Shown here in pieces: positions 1 through 8,655 of a stretch of 64,000 nucleotides of DNA. Below the pieces are notes generated by a model that was given only the letters and a program-made list of their open reading frames with translations, was not told where the DNA came from and ran no database searches. The position numbers and the translations under genes were made by a program. This DNA comes from Defluviitaleaceae bacterium (GTDB lineage: Bacteria; Bacillota; Clostridia; Lachnospirales; WQUN01), in contig WQVD01000002.1 of NCBI GenBank assembly GCA_009781755.1, positions 62,001 through 126,000 of the forward strand, given 5' to 3'. Position 1 is the stretch's first letter; each line of letters starts with the position of its first letter.

Positions 1-2338
1 ATACGAAATTAAGGCCGACGCCGGGCATATCCACAATAGCAAAGTTGGTTACTGCTGCCCCCGTGCGGTTGTGGAAACCATGCAACGTCCACGAAACTGT
101 TCCTCCAACGGGTACTTCCATGACACTGGGAAACTTAATCAATGGCGAAGCTGTGGTGGTGGGTGGTGTAGTGGGAACGCTGGTTTGGTTGGGCGTAGTG
201 GTGGGCGTAGTTGTTGGCGCGCTAGTGGGTGTCGCCGTGGTGGATGGGAAAGTAACAACACGCGTAGGCGGATCCGTGGGTGGTTGCGTTGGCGGCAGCG
301 TTTGTTGTGGGGTAGTTTGCGGTGGCGTAGTTTGCTGCGGTGTTGTTTGTTGTGGCGCGGTTTGCTGTGGTGTCGTTTCAACTGGAGTAGTCTCTGCTGG
401 TGTTGTCGGTTGCGGCGTAGTTTCAGCTGGAGTTGTCTCCGCGGGTGTTGTTTGTTGCGGCGTAGTTTCAGCCGGGGTAGTCTCCGCTGGCGTGGTCTGC
501 TGTGGCGTAGTTTCAGCCGGGGTAGTCTCCGCTGGCGTGGTCTGCTGTGGCGTAGTTTCAATCGGAGTAGTTTCCGCTGGTGTAGTCTGCTGCGGCGTAG
601 TTTCAACCGGTGTAGTCTCCGCGGGTGTGGTCTGCTGTGGCGTAGTTTCAACCGGTGTCGTCTCCGTGGGTGTGGTCTGCTGCTGCGTGGTTTCAGCTGG
701 GGTAGTCTCCGCGGGTGTGGTCTGTTGTGGCGTAGTTTCAGCCGGGGTAGTCTCCGTGGGTGTGGTCTGCTGCTGCGTGGTTTCAGCTGGGGTAGTCTCC
801 GCGGGTGTGGTCTGCTGTGGTGTTGTTTCAACCGGTGTCGTCTCCGCGGGTGTCGTGGGTGCTGGCGTTGTCGGCGGGGATGTTGTGGGTGCTGGAACGA
901 CCACGGCTACTTCATTACTGGTTGTTAAGTATGCTTCATCTTCGCAATGGATAGTTGCGGTATTGTATATAGTTTTCCCTGCGGCATATTCAAGAACAAT
1001 TACATCAAAAGTGACATAAACAGGGATATTGGCATATAAATCAACACGTACACGCAATACGCCTGTAGAAGAATTAAATTCATATGCACTTGTCAAAACG
1101 CCGTCAACACGAACCGTACCCGGCACAAATTCTACAAGCGTTATATCAATAACATCTGTGATGATTGCATTGGGCAAGAGGGGGGTATCGGAAGTTGTGG
1201 ACATGATCTCTCCGGTAAATGCAATCGCATCACCCCTATGACGCTGATAATGCCGGGTTTCGTTTGTGCGCAGGTTATTAACAAAAGCATGATTTGCGAC
1301 AACGTGCGGTTCAACTCCCGGTCGGTCATCATAAAAAGGTTGTATTTGTACTGCAAAACATACAGTCACGGCACCGTGGGGGGGAATATTGGGGATGACC
1401 CAGTGCACTTCATTTCCTATAACCATCCTGTTTCCCATTGGGCCAAAGCCCATGACACACTGTGAACCGCAAAAACAAGGCGAAGCCATGGGCGTTATTG
1501 ACGTTGGGATTGCCCACTGCGGAAGCACATCCCGCACCGTAACCGACCCTGAAGGGGTGTTTCCGGTATTCCGAACGGTTATGGTGTAAAACATCCTATT
1601 ATTGTCAGGAACAATTGCATAATCGGGCAGCGGAACTCCCGGAGCTGAATAGGCTGTTTTTACACCGTAAATGGTTGGGCGGACAACAACATGGGTCGTG
1701 GTTAATGCTTCGCTGGAACTATCCTTTACGGATGCCCGGTTAAATATAATGGTTCCGGCCGGCGCAGTAGGATCAACTATTACCGAAAAACGAAAGATCA
1801 TGGTTTCCCCAGGCCCTAAGTTTTCAACGGTCCAAGTTACGGCATTATTAGAATATGTTCCTATCACGTTGGGCGGAGAATCGATGGATCCCGGAACAAA
1901 TGTCGTGAACACAGGAATGGGGTCGGAAACGGAAAAATTTCCGGTGTCCGTATCCGAAGTGTTTGTGACTGTAATGGTGTAGTGAATGGCATGACCGGCC
2001 GTGATTTCTCCGTTACTAACTCCTGGAATAAATTCGAGCGGCGTTGCATTTTTTTCTGCATGCAATTGTGGCGTATCGTCATCTTGGTTATAAATTGCCC
2101 GAATCGTGTATGTAATAATACCGTCTACGTTCGCAACACTCTTATTGGCCCATTTTTCGAGGGTGACACCGTTGGAGGTTCGGCTGCCGATTGTGCCGTT
2201 GGTTGCGGGGGTATGTACGTCGGGGGGCATATAATCTTCCTGCTCGCCCAACGCGAAATAACTCAGCGTGGACGTCAAAATAACAAGCGCGATGATAAAT
2301 GCAATGCGCTTTTTCCATGTTGCGGTTTTCATTTTCAT
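1..2338 (-). CDS. Large secreted repeat surface protein, partial (C-terminus outside window)
   Basis: The frame is open from 2338 to the left edge, giving at least 779 residues. It begins with a signal peptide (positive KKR then a hydrophobic run ending near ALG). Several DUF11-like/TIGR01451-type repeats follow, with ITVTNT-type strands ending in FVPGS. A long Thr/Pro linker comes next, then a domain (TNFAIVDMPGVGLNFV) nearly identical to one near the C-terminus of the adhesin at 8847-13859. The AGGAG motif is one base before the first ATG (2338) but seven before the second ATG (2332), so 2332 may be the true start. It lies 18 bp after the sigma gene and is probably in its operon. A sortase signal is expected beyond the edge but is not visible. 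Likely a cell-wall adhesin. Confidence 0.85.
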   Translation of the reverse strand, partial: MKMKTATWKKRIAFIIALVILTSTLSYFALGEQEDYMPPDVHTPATNGTIGSRTSNGVTLEKWANKSVANVDGIITYTIRAIYNQDDDTPQLHAEKNATPLEFIPGVSNGEITAGHAIHYTITVTNTSDTDTGNFSVSDPIPVFTTFVPGSIDSPPNVIGTYSNNAVTWTVENLGPGETMIFRFSVIVDPTAPAGTIIFNRASVKDSSSEALTTTHVVVRPTIYGVKTAYSAPGVPLPDYAIVPDNNRMFYTITVRNTGNTPSGSVTVRDVLPQWAIPTSITPMASPCFCGSQCVMGFGPMGNRMVIGNEVHWVIPNIPPHGAVTVCFAVQIQPFYDDRPGVEPHVVANHAFVNNLRTNETRHYQRHRGDAIAFTGEIMSTTSDTPLLPNAIITDVIDITLVEFVPGTVRVDGVLTSAYEFNSSTGVLRVRVDLYANIPVYVTFDVIVLEYAAGKTIYNTATIHCEDEAYLTTSNEVAVVVPAPTTSPPTTPAPTTPAETTPVETTPQQTTPAETTPAETTQQQTTPTETTPAETTPQQTTPAETTPAETTQQQTTPTETTPVETTPQQTTPAETTPVETTPQQTTPAETTPIETTPQQTTPAETTPAETTPQQTTPAETTPAETTPQQTTPAETTPAETTPQPTTPAETTPVETTPQQTAPQQTTPQQTTPPQTTPQQTLPPTQPPTDPPTRVVTFPSTTATPTSAPTTTPTTTPNQTSVPTTPPTTTASPLIKFPSVMEVPVGGTVSWTLHGFHNRTGAAVTNFAIVDMPGVGLNFV
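270..900 (-). repeat. Thr/Pro-coding tandem repeat (15 bp unit, 45 bp higher order)
   Basis: The surface protein carries many copies of a five-residue unit of the form xxTTP (AETTP, QQTTP, VETTP). In the middle part the units are grouped in threes, QQTTP-AETTP-AETTP, giving a 45 bp super-repeat. This looks like an extended, possibly O-glycosylated stalk. The near-identical DNA units suggest expansion and contraction by slippage or recombination. Confidence 0.9.
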
Positions 2339-2356
2339 GCTCCTATCTTTATGTAT

Positions 2357-3760
2357 TTAATTTCGCATCCAACGGTACAGACCGGTTCCATCAAAGGGAA
2401 CGCTGCCGCCGTCGAAAAATATATATTGAATCCGCCAACTTGAAGCGCTGGCATGGATAGAAGTGCCAATCAGGATGTCTCCGCTGCCTTCATTGCGGAT
2501 GTAAAAACGCAGGATGTAATCGGTAAAGGTGATGATCTGCGTTTCGAAGGCGAAATCGTAAGTGGCGATGATATGCGCGACATCATCGGGTGTGGCAGCT
2601 TGGGATAATGCTAAAAGGATATCCGCCGTGCGGTTAATGGGGATGATGGGAGCGGGTGCAGTAGGCGGTTGCGTGGGTGGAGTAGATGCAGGTGTCGTGG
2701 TCGTGGTGACGGGCATGGATAGCGGCGGTGTCGTAGGCTCAGGCGTGGTGGGCTCCGGGGTTGTGGGCACAGGCGTGGTGGGCTCCGGGGTTGTGGGCGG
2801 CAGCGTGGTGGGTGCGGGCATTGCTTCGGGTTCATACGGGGTGTGTGCGATGGGTTCGGGGGCGCGTTCGAGAGCAGTTGTGGTTGTGGTGTCGTAAACC
2901 GGGGGCAGCGCGTAGAAATATGCATTTTGGAATGCGATTAAATAAGTACCCGTTACCAGCCCGATGGCCACGATGCAAGCGGCTGCATAACTAATGATGG
3001 TACCGGTGGTTGTAGCGGTCGCGGTGGTGGTTGCGGCCGCACCCGTTGCAATGATGGCTGTTGAAGCGGGCGTATAAGCGGCTACATAGGTGGTTTCTTC
3101 TGCCAAGAACAATGCGGCCAACGGCAATACAGCCAGGGACTTGGCAACGAGGATGCCCGCGCGACAGCGGTCGTCATCCAACTTTTGCTTGAGTGTTTTA
3201 CGTGCGCGGGTGAGTACAGAGTAGACGCTACCCACAGTGCAATGCATTAAATCGGCAATTTCTTTGGCGTCAATGTCTACGTAATAATAGAGGTAAACCA
3301 TTTCGCGTTGGAGCTTGGGCAGGCGGTCAATTTCTTTTAGCAGTTGCAATTGGCGTTCTTTGTTTTGCAACGCTTCTTCGGGCAGCAGGGCCTCGTCCAA
3401 TTCGGGGTAGTCGATGGTGATGTCGCCGGTGGGGGTTGCATAATTGGCGTAGCGGCTGTTGGCCTTGCGCTTGCGGAAGCATTCATGCACCGCCACTTTG
3501 CGTAAGTAGGGGATAATCGCTTGACCTTGCACTTGCTGGATATTTTTGAAGGCGATATGGAATGCGTCTTGTACGACCTCTTCAATATCTTCCTTGTTGT
3601 CGGTAAATTTTGTGCATACAAAGGACAAGTAGCCATGGCACCTTTGATAAATTTCCTCAAAGGCATCGTGGTTACCGTCTTGTAATTGTGCCACCAGTTG
3701 GGCCAATGCGTCATAACTATGTTTATTATTAATACAAAGCCACCTCTTTATGCAGTCCAA
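2357..3760 (-). CDS. ECF sigma factor fused to membrane segment and outer domain (cassette 1)
   Basis: The first 195 residues form a sigma-70 ECF protein: region 2 at about 30-100 (EEVVQDAFHIAF) and region 4 at about 139-194 (LPKLQREMVYLYYY, then an HTH ending TRARKTLKQKL). Hydrophobic stretches follow at about 203-222 and 255-277, then a Thr/Pro stalk at 285-375 and a compact C-terminal domain at 376-467 (ITFTDYILRFYIRNEGSGD). The architecture implies a membrane-tethered sigma factor that senses something outside the cell; this is inference. The start is uncertain: TTG at 3760 overlaps the upstream gene by 13 bp, while ATT at 3733 sits six bases after an AGAGGTGG motif. It is a paralog of the protein at 6511-8013. 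The surface protein follows 18 bp downstream. Confidence 0.85.
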   Translation of the reverse strand: MDCIKRWLCINNKHSYDALAQLVAQLQDGNHDAFEEIYQRCHGYLSFVCTKFTDNKEDIEEVVQDAFHIAFKNIQQVQGQAIIPYLRKVAVHECFRKRKANSRYANYATPTGDITIDYPELDEALLPEEALQNKERQLQLLKEIDRLPKLQREMVYLYYYVDIDAKEIADLMHCTVGSVYSVLTRARKTLKQKLDDDRCRAGILVAKSLAVLPLAALFLAEETTYVAAYTPASTAIIATGAAATTTATATTTGTIISYAAACIVAIGLVTGTYLIAFQNAYFYALPPVYDTTTTTALERAPEPIAHTPYEPEAMPAPTTLPPTTPEPTTPVPTTPEPTTPEPTTPPLSMPVTTTTTPASTPPTQPPTAPAPIIPINRTADILLALSQAATPDDVAHIIATYDFAFETQIITFTDYILRFYIRNEGSGDILIGTSIHASASSWRIQYIFFDGGSVPFDGTGLYRWMRN

Positions 3761-4068
3761 GGTAAAAGGATATCGCGCACGTGCAACATGTCATCGTCGT
3801 CATGTGGTTGCACGCGCTTGAACAGCTCGAGCTTGCTTGCGAGCCGTTCGGTATATAGCACCAATGCGCTGGTAACGTGTTGCTCGGTCAAGTCCAAAAT
3901 CCGCGCGATGGTGGGGGTTGACATTTCCAAATGATGGTACAAATAAATCGCTTGCTGTTCATCGCAGGAAAAATCTTCGACCGTGGCGCACAACACTTGC
4001 ATGATCTTGTCGTGTGATGCGAAAGCCTTGGGGATTTCGGGCGAGGGGAGCGGTGATGCGTGGGTCAC
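3748..4068 (-). CDS. Small sigma region-4-like HTH protein (cassette 1)
   Basis: This 106-residue protein contains a segment resembling a free-standing sigma region 4: EQQAIYLYHHLEMSTPTIA followed by LTEQHVTSALVLY. The GTG at 4068 is chosen because TGGAGG lies six bases upstream and because the resulting protein is exactly as long as its paralog at 6024-6344. It lies directly upstream of the membrane-tethered sigma factor and either overlaps it or ends 14 bp before it. A partner subunit role like the two-subunit SigO-RsoA sigma of Bacillus subtilis is possible, as is a regulatory role; neither is shown by the sequence. Confidence 0.75.
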   Translation of the reverse strand: MTHASPLPSPEIPKAFASHDKIMQVLCATVEDFSCDEQQAIYLYHHLEMSTPTIARILDLTEQHVTSALVLYTERLASKLELFKRVQPHDDDDMLHVRDILLPWTA

Positions 4069-4294
4069 GTTGTGCCTCCAGTAAGTGCTAAATTCTTGTA
4101 AACACATACAAAGAGGAGAATTAAAGAAAAAACCTGTCGCAAATTTGAAAATTTTTTTTTACAAAAATTAATATACCCTATTTGGCGTATAAGCGTAGTG
4201 AAGGTTGCCGATTGTTAACCTTTTTGTTTTCCTGCTTGCCCTTTATGATTGCGTGCGTTATAAATAAGTGATTCTTATCATTTGGAGGCATTTT

Positions 4295-5974
4295 ATGAAT
4301 ACCGACAATCATCCTTTATTAAATACCGCCACTTTCATCCACAATGCGATCCGCCAAGACTTGGGCGCGGACTTGACGCGTTTGCATACGCGTTTCCCGC
4401 CGGAGCCGGGCGGATTTTTGCATATTGGCAGTGCCAAGGCGGTGTATATCAATGCCGAGTTGGCGCAGATATACGGCGGCAAATTTAACCTGCGCATGGA
4501 CGACACCAATCCCGTTAAAGAAGATGCGCGTTATGTGCAGGCCATTCAAGACGAAATCCATTGGTTGGGTTATGAATGGGATGCGCTTTACAAGGCCAGT
4601 GATTATTTTCAAATTATGTATGACTGCGCGGTGGAATTGATTGAAAAAGGCGTGGCCTTTGTATGCGACATGAGCGCAGAAGAAATCCGTGCTACTTTTG
4701 GTGGGCCGGGCGAAGCGGGCACGGAAAGCCCCTACCGTAATCGTAGCATTGAAGAGAACCTTGACCTCTTCGCACGGATGAAGGCGGGCGAATTCTCCGA
4801 TGGTGCCAAGACGCTGCGCGCCAAGATTGACATGGCATCGCCCAACTTGAATATGCGCGACCCGGTTATCTACCGTATCGCACACAAGGAGCACAGCAAC
4901 ACGGGCAATACATGGTGCATCTACCCGATGTATGACTTCGCGCATCCGCTGGAGGACGCGATCGAGGGCATCACGCACTCGCTGTGCGGGCTAGAATTTA
5001 TCGACCATCGGCCCATTTACGAATGGTACGTGAACCAGCTGGACCGCTTCGTCCGCAAGCCGCGGCAAATCGAATTTGCGGAAATAAACTTGACCAATAC
5101 GGTCTTGGGCAAGCGACACATACGCAAGATGGTGGCCGAAGGCAAAATAGATGGCTGGGATGACCCGCGCTTGTTAACCGTATCGGGCATGCGCCGCCGT
5201 GGGTATCCCGCGGCTGCCATCCGCGATTTCTTGGGTAACACCGGCGTAGCCAAAGCGCAAAGCAAGGTCGAATTTAATTTGCTAGAGCACTATGTTCGCG
5301 AGCATTTAAAGGACATGGCGCGGACGGTCATGGTGGTGCTTGAACCACTGAAAGTGACCATCACCAACTATCCCGACGAGCAAACGGAAATGTTGGACTT
5401 GGCCTACGACAGTGGTGGCGCAGCGGCAGAGGATGCCGTACCCGCGACCCGCGCCGTACCCTTCAGCCGTGCTATATATATTGAAGCAACAGACTTTATG
5501 GAAGAGCCGGAAAAGAAATTTTTCCGATTGGCACCCGGCCGCGAAGTGCGCTTGAAGGGCGCATATGCCATCACCTGCACCGGTGTGGTCAAGGACGAAT
5601 CGGGCAATATCACCGAAATCCTGGCCACATATGACCCCGCCACCCGCAGCGGCAATGATACCTCCGGCCGCAAAATCAAGGGCGTACTGCACTGGGTCGA
5701 AGCGGCGCACGCACTGCCCATCGAGGCACGCTTGTACGACACGCTCGTTTTGGACGATGACACCGCAGAGAACGGCATCGTGGATAATCCCCATTCCTTG
5801 AACCTCATACCCAACGCGCTGGCTGAGCCCGCATTGGCCGCCGCTACGGCGGATGACCGCTTCCAATTTATGCGTCAGGGATATTTCTGCTTGGATGAAA
5901 TCGCAACGGCAGCAAGCGGCAAGCCCGTTTTTAATCGCACGGTGGGTTTAAAAAGTTCATATAGTGCAAAATAA
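4295..5974 (+). CDS. glnS: Glutaminyl-tRNA synthetase
   Basis: This 559-residue class I aminoacyl-tRNA synthetase charges tRNA-Gln with glutamine in the cytoplasm. The HIGH-type motif is in PPEPGGFLHIGSAKA (about 35-49), with S in place of the last H. The KMSKS-equivalent is VLGKRH (about 270). The C-terminal half matches the anticodon-binding beta barrels. The ATG at 4295 has GGAGG (4284-4288) six bases upstream; upstream in-frame GTG at 4268 lacks such a site. It sits between two oppositely oriented copies of the sigma cassette, and cassette 2 begins 50 bp after its stop. Confidence 0.95.
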   Translation: MNTDNHPLLNTATFIHNAIRQDLGADLTRLHTRFPPEPGGFLHIGSAKAVYINAELAQIYGGKFNLRMDDTNPVKEDARYVQAIQDEIHWLGYEWDALYKASDYFQIMYDCAVELIEKGVAFVCDMSAEEIRATFGGPGEAGTESPYRNRSIEENLDLFARMKAGEFSDGAKTLRAKIDMASPNLNMRDPVIYRIAHKEHSNTGNTWCIYPMYDFAHPLEDAIEGITHSLCGLEFIDHRPIYEWYVNQLDRFVRKPRQIEFAEINLTNTVLGKRHIRKMVAEGKIDGWDDPRLLTVSGMRRRGYPAAAIRDFLGNTGVAKAQSKVEFNLLEHYVREHLKDMARTVMVVLEPLKVTITNYPDEQTEMLDLAYDSGGAAAEDAVPATRAVPFSRAIYIEATDFMEEPEKKFFRLAPGREVRLKGAYAITCTGVVKDESGNITEILATYDPATRSGNDTSGRKIKGVLHWVEAAHALPIEARLYDTLVLDDDTAENGIVDNPHSLNLIPNALAEPALAAATADDRFQFMRQGYFCLDEIATAASGKPVFNRTVGLKSSYSAK

Positions 5975-5975
5975 A

Positions 5976-6004
5976 TGCAAGGTATTGCCCGCAGGACGCC
6001 TATA
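5976..6004 (+). promoter_or_regulatory. Candidate ECF-type promoter upstream of cassette 2
   Basis: TGCAAGG (5976-5982) and CCTATA (5999-6004) are separated by exactly 16 bases, just after the glnS stop codon. The same pair with the same spacing precedes the large adhesin gene on the other strand (13943-13915). This suggests recognition by a shared alternative sigma factor, possibly one of the two encoded here. If used, the leader before the small HTH gene would be very short. Confidence 0.4.
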
Positions 6005-6023
6005 TATAAGTAGGAGGTGCTGC

Positions 6024-6344
6024 ATGGAATACTTATTGCAATTACCCGCACCGCAAATACCCCAAGCATTTGCCATGCATCCCAAGATTATGCAAATCCT
6101 TCATGAAACGGTATACGAGTTTAACCATGAAGAACAGCAAGCCATTTATTACTATCACTTTACGGGGTTGTCGCCGCGGGCCATAGCACGCGTGGTGGAA
6201 TTGACCGAAGACCATGTGGTTAGTGCGCTTGTACTGTACGCACAGCGGCTGAACATGAAAATAGACCTTTTTAAAAAAGTCGAACCTTATGATGAATCCG
6301 AAATGATGCAAGTGGATGAAATCCTGCTGTCATGGAGCGCATAA
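6024..6344 (+). CDS. Small sigma region-4-like HTH protein (cassette 2)
   Basis: This 106-residue protein is a paralog of the one at 3748-4068 and has the same length. The shared part is PQAFAMHPKIMQIL, then EQQAIYYYHF and LTEDHVVSALVLYAQRL, resembling a sigma region 4 HTH. The ATG at 6024 has AGGAGG seven bases upstream. Unlike cassette 1, where the gene overlaps or nearly abuts its sigma partner, here a 159 bp palindromic repeat (PAL-1a) starts at its stop codon and separates it from the sigma gene. Function is inferred only from context. Confidence 0.78.
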   Translation: MEYLLQLPAPQIPQAFAMHPKIMQILHETVYEFNHEEQQAIYYYHFTGLSPRAIARVVELTEDHVVSALVLYAQRLNMKIDLFKKVEPYDESEMMQVDEILLSWSA

Positions 6345-6502
6345 TACGAATGCCTCGAAATCGCGTCGGTATCACTGCGAGGATTTCTTCGCAAGACAAG
6401 GAAACGCCGACGAAGCGTGCCTAGCGGCACGCAAGAAGGTGTTGACGCAGGATTGAGGAGAAAGACCGCGGTGATATCGGCGCGATTTCGGGGTATTCGT
6501 AT
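6344..6502. repeat. PAL-1a palindromic repeat inside cassette 2
   Basis: The ends pair over about 22 bases (left arm ATACGAATGCCTCGAAATCG, right arm its complement with two transitions at 6481-6502). The interior contains GCAAGACAAGGAA and TGACGCAGGATTG, which recur in PAL-1b at 52691-52854. The left arm begins at the last base of the small HTH gene's stop codon. Cassette 1 has no such spacer, so this is probably an insertion. Confidence 0.8.
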
Positions 6503-6510
6503 AAAATGGG

Positions 6511-8013
6511 GTGGTCCCTGTTTTAAATCAAATCATTAACCAATTACAACGAGACGAACCGCACGCATTTGATGCCCTATATCAAAGATGCAGCGGTTAT
6601 GTTTATTTTGTGTGCAGCAAATTTTGCGATAACAAGGAAGACACCGAAGAAATCGTGCAGGATACTTTTGTCATCGCATACAAAAAACGTCATGAACTCC
6701 GCAGCGAATCTCTGTTAGGTTACCTGCGCAAAATTGCGGTGCATGAATGCTTCCGCCAACGCAAGGCCAATAATAAAAGAACAGCATATGTTTTCACCAC
6801 CGATGAATTACCTATTGACCCGCAAGAGCTCAACGAATCGCTGCTGCCGGAAGCATCCCTGTACAACAAAGAACGCCAACGCCAGCTCTTAATCGAAATT
6901 AGTCGCTTGCCCAAGACCCAGCGCGAAATGATTTATTTGTACTATTACATAGACCTTGACACCGCCCAAATTGCACAGATCATGGAATGCACCCTCAGCA
7001 ACGTTTATTCTTCCCTGACCCGCGCGCGGCAAACCATCCGCCGCAAGTTGGAAGAAGATGACCGTCATGCCCTGCTGCCCATTGCCGTAAAGACGCTGGT
7101 GTTGCTGCCGCTGGCGGCGTTGTTCTTGGCAGAAGAAAGCACGTACATGGCGGCCATCGTACCCGTAGCCGCTGCGAGCGCGGCAACATCCGCTGGTGCA
7201 GCCGCGACAACAACAACGGTCACAACCACGGCCGCGACAACGACAACTGCTGCCGCTACAGCCATGGTGGGTTATATCTTGGCGGCATGTTTGGCCGTTG
7301 CGTGCGTAGGTGCGATAAGCATTACGACTTACTTCGCATTACGGGATACCCCCGAATATACCCCGCCGCGCGCTGCATCCCACGACACAACTGAACCCCG
7401 ACCCACGGAGCTTTACGTCCCTGCACTGTCAACGGAGCCCGCACCGATGGTCGTACATGCGCCGGAACCGACGCAAGCACCCGCTTTGCCGGAACCCTCG
7501 TTCCCAACCGAACCTGTCACGGCGGCACCGGTTCTACCAGAGCCCACTCCCGACCCCACCACGCCGGAGCCCACGCCAACCCCTGCGCCTAACCTAACCA
7601 CAGCTGCGCCCACGCCAACCCCCGCGCCTGACCCCACCACGGCGGCGCCCACTCCGCTTGACCCCACGCCCGAACCCACAGCCCCACTGGAAACGACCCC
7701 CACGCCGCCACCCCCCACTGAACCCGTTGCCATTGACCGCACCGATGCAATTTTGTCCGCGTTATCCCGTGCGCACACGCCCGAAGAAACCGCACGCATC
7801 ATAAATGATTACGATTTTATCAACGCTACGCAAATGATTACCTTCACCGACCGCGTGTTGCGTTTTTACCTCCGCAACGAGGGCAGCGGCGATATACTGA
7901 TCGGCATCGCTGCCAATGAAGACGGCACCCAATGGATCATGCGGTTTGACTTCTTCGAAAACGCACACGCCCCGCAAGATCGGATAACCCTGTATGATTG
8001 GATGCGTGAATAA
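6511..8013 (+). CDS. ECF sigma factor fused to membrane segment and outer domain (cassette 2)
   Basis: This 500-residue protein is a paralog of the one at 2357-3760. Sigma region 2 is at about 17-88 (EEIVQDTFVIAY) and region 4 at about 129-184 (LPKTQREMIYLYYY). A hydrophobic Ala/Thr-rich part and a membrane segment follow (about 192-290), then a Pro/Thr stalk (about 300-410) and the C-terminal domain (ITFTDRVLRFYLRNEGSGD) shared with the paralog. The best sequence conservation is in the sigma part and the outer domain, while the stalk differs, as expected for a sensor on a spacer. The GTG start at 6511 has only a weak G-rich site upstream and is uncertain. Confidence 0.85.
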   Translation: MVPVLNQIINQLQRDEPHAFDALYQRCSGYVYFVCSKFCDNKEDTEEIVQDTFVIAYKKRHELRSESLLGYLRKIAVHECFRQRKANNKRTAYVFTTDELPIDPQELNESLLPEASLYNKERQRQLLIEISRLPKTQREMIYLYYYIDLDTAQIAQIMECTLSNVYSSLTRARQTIRRKLEEDDRHALLPIAVKTLVLLPLAALFLAEESTYMAAIVPVAAASAATSAGAAATTTTVTTTAATTTTAAATAMVGYILAACLAVACVGAISITTYFALRDTPEYTPPRAASHDTTEPRPTELYVPALSTEPAPMVVHAPEPTQAPALPEPSFPTEPVTAAPVLPEPTPDPTTPEPTPTPAPNLTTAAPTPTPAPDPTTAAPTPLDPTPEPTAPLETTPTPPPPTEPVAIDRTDAILSALSRAHTPEETARIINDYDFINATQMITFTDRVLRFYLRNEGSGDILIGIAANEDGTQWIMRFDFFENAHAPQDRITLYDWMRE

Positions 8014-8020
8014 GTTAAGG

Positions 8021-8048
8021 TTGATTTATAATGCATCGTGGTTATAAT
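8021..8048 (+). promoter_or_regulatory. Sigma-A-type promoter
   Basis: TTGATT (8021-8026) and TATAAT (8043-8048) are separated by 16 bases and lie just upstream of the small gene at 8082. This placement also excludes the upstream in-frame ATG at 8031 as the start. Confidence 0.6.
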
Positions 8049-8081
8049 ATTGAACACAATCATAATCGGGAGGTGCAATTC

Positions 8082-8237
8082 ATGGGAATGACAGACCGCC
8101 AATTCGATGAATATCGGAAAAATTTATTGCGTGAAATGAAGAGGCTCCGTAAAAAATTGGATACCGACACCGAAGAAATGAAAAAAGAATTTGATGAAAT
8201 GCTGCATGACATGGAAGAATCCCTCAAGCGTCCGTAA
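8082..8237 (+). CDS. Small charged helical protein, unrecognised
   Basis: This 51-residue protein is almost all charged helix (REMKRLRKKLD, EEMKKEFDEMLHDMEE), with heptad-like spacing that suggests a coiled coil. I do not recognise a family. The ATG at 8082 has GGGAGG about seven bases upstream. A good promoter lies at 8021-8048 and a strong terminator at 8252-8280, so it is a single-gene transcription unit, which supports a real gene despite its size. Confidence 0.65.
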   Translation: MGMTDRQFDEYRKNLLREMKRLRKKLDTDTEEMKKEFDEMLHDMEESLKRP

Positions 8238-8251
8238 TCACTTAAAACGTT

Positions 8252-8280
8252 AAAACCCCGAAAACAATCGGGGTTTTTTT
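8252..8280 (+). terminator. Rho-independent terminator
   Basis: The stem AACCCCG/CGGGGTT has an eight-base loop and runs into seven T residues, 15 bp after the stop codon of the small gene. Confidence 0.85.
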
Positions 8281-8556
8281 GTGCAATCTTTCGGAACCTT
8301 TTTCTTAGAAAAGGGTCAAGCCCCTGTGCTATATTACATCCAAGTCATCGGCGTATCCTAGACATCCGCACATGTAATTTCGGCTCTCATGACAAACGTA
8401 TGCAAACGTCCCTGCGTGCATCCCGTATCACACATGCCTCCGGATCGAATCGTTACCACCGGACTTGGACTCACAAAAAACGCTGGCCAGCGAGAGTCAA
8501 TAATTAGGTTTGTACTTTAATGGGGCCCTTCCCTAACCCACGTTACACATACAACC
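8281..8556. other. Gene-free spacer
   Basis: I see no convincing reading frame here. The only structure noted is a short minus-strand hairpin, CGCTGGCCAGCG followed by six T residues, near 8478-8495, which could be an extra terminator for leftward transcription. Confidence 0.4.
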
Positions 8557-8597
8557 AAAAAAAAGCCGGCAACCGCGAAAACATCGCAGCCACCGGC
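8557..8597 (-). terminator. Terminator of the adhesin-abrB operon
   Basis: On the minus strand the stem GCCGGTGGCTGCG pairs with CGCGGTTGCCGGC around a short loop and is followed by eight T residues. It lies 72 bp after the stop of the AbrB-like gene. Confidence 0.75.
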
Positions 8598-8655
8598 AAG
8601 AAGTTATTAATAAAACCGGCGTGCCTCAATCCATGAGGAAACGCTTAGCATTTAT

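Noticed and set aside
270-900. Possible CRISPR array (regular repeats)
   Set aside because: Units are 15 bp with no unique spacers and keep one reading frame; they encode a protein stalk.
45-1019. Long Gly/Val/Cys-rich frame on the plus strand
   Set aside because: It is the opposite-strand reading of the Thr/Pro repeat in the surface protein; repeats without stops create such frames. The minus-strand frame has a signal peptide, domains and a ribosome binding site.
2562-2897. Plus-strand frame rich in Gly-Val-Val
   Set aside because: It mirrors the Thr/Pro stalk of the sigma factor gene on the other strand; the same holds for the minus-strand frame at 7413-7802.
4319-4978. 219-codon minus-strand frame in glnS
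   Set aside because: It is antisense to the HIGH-motif half of glnS and has no independent support.
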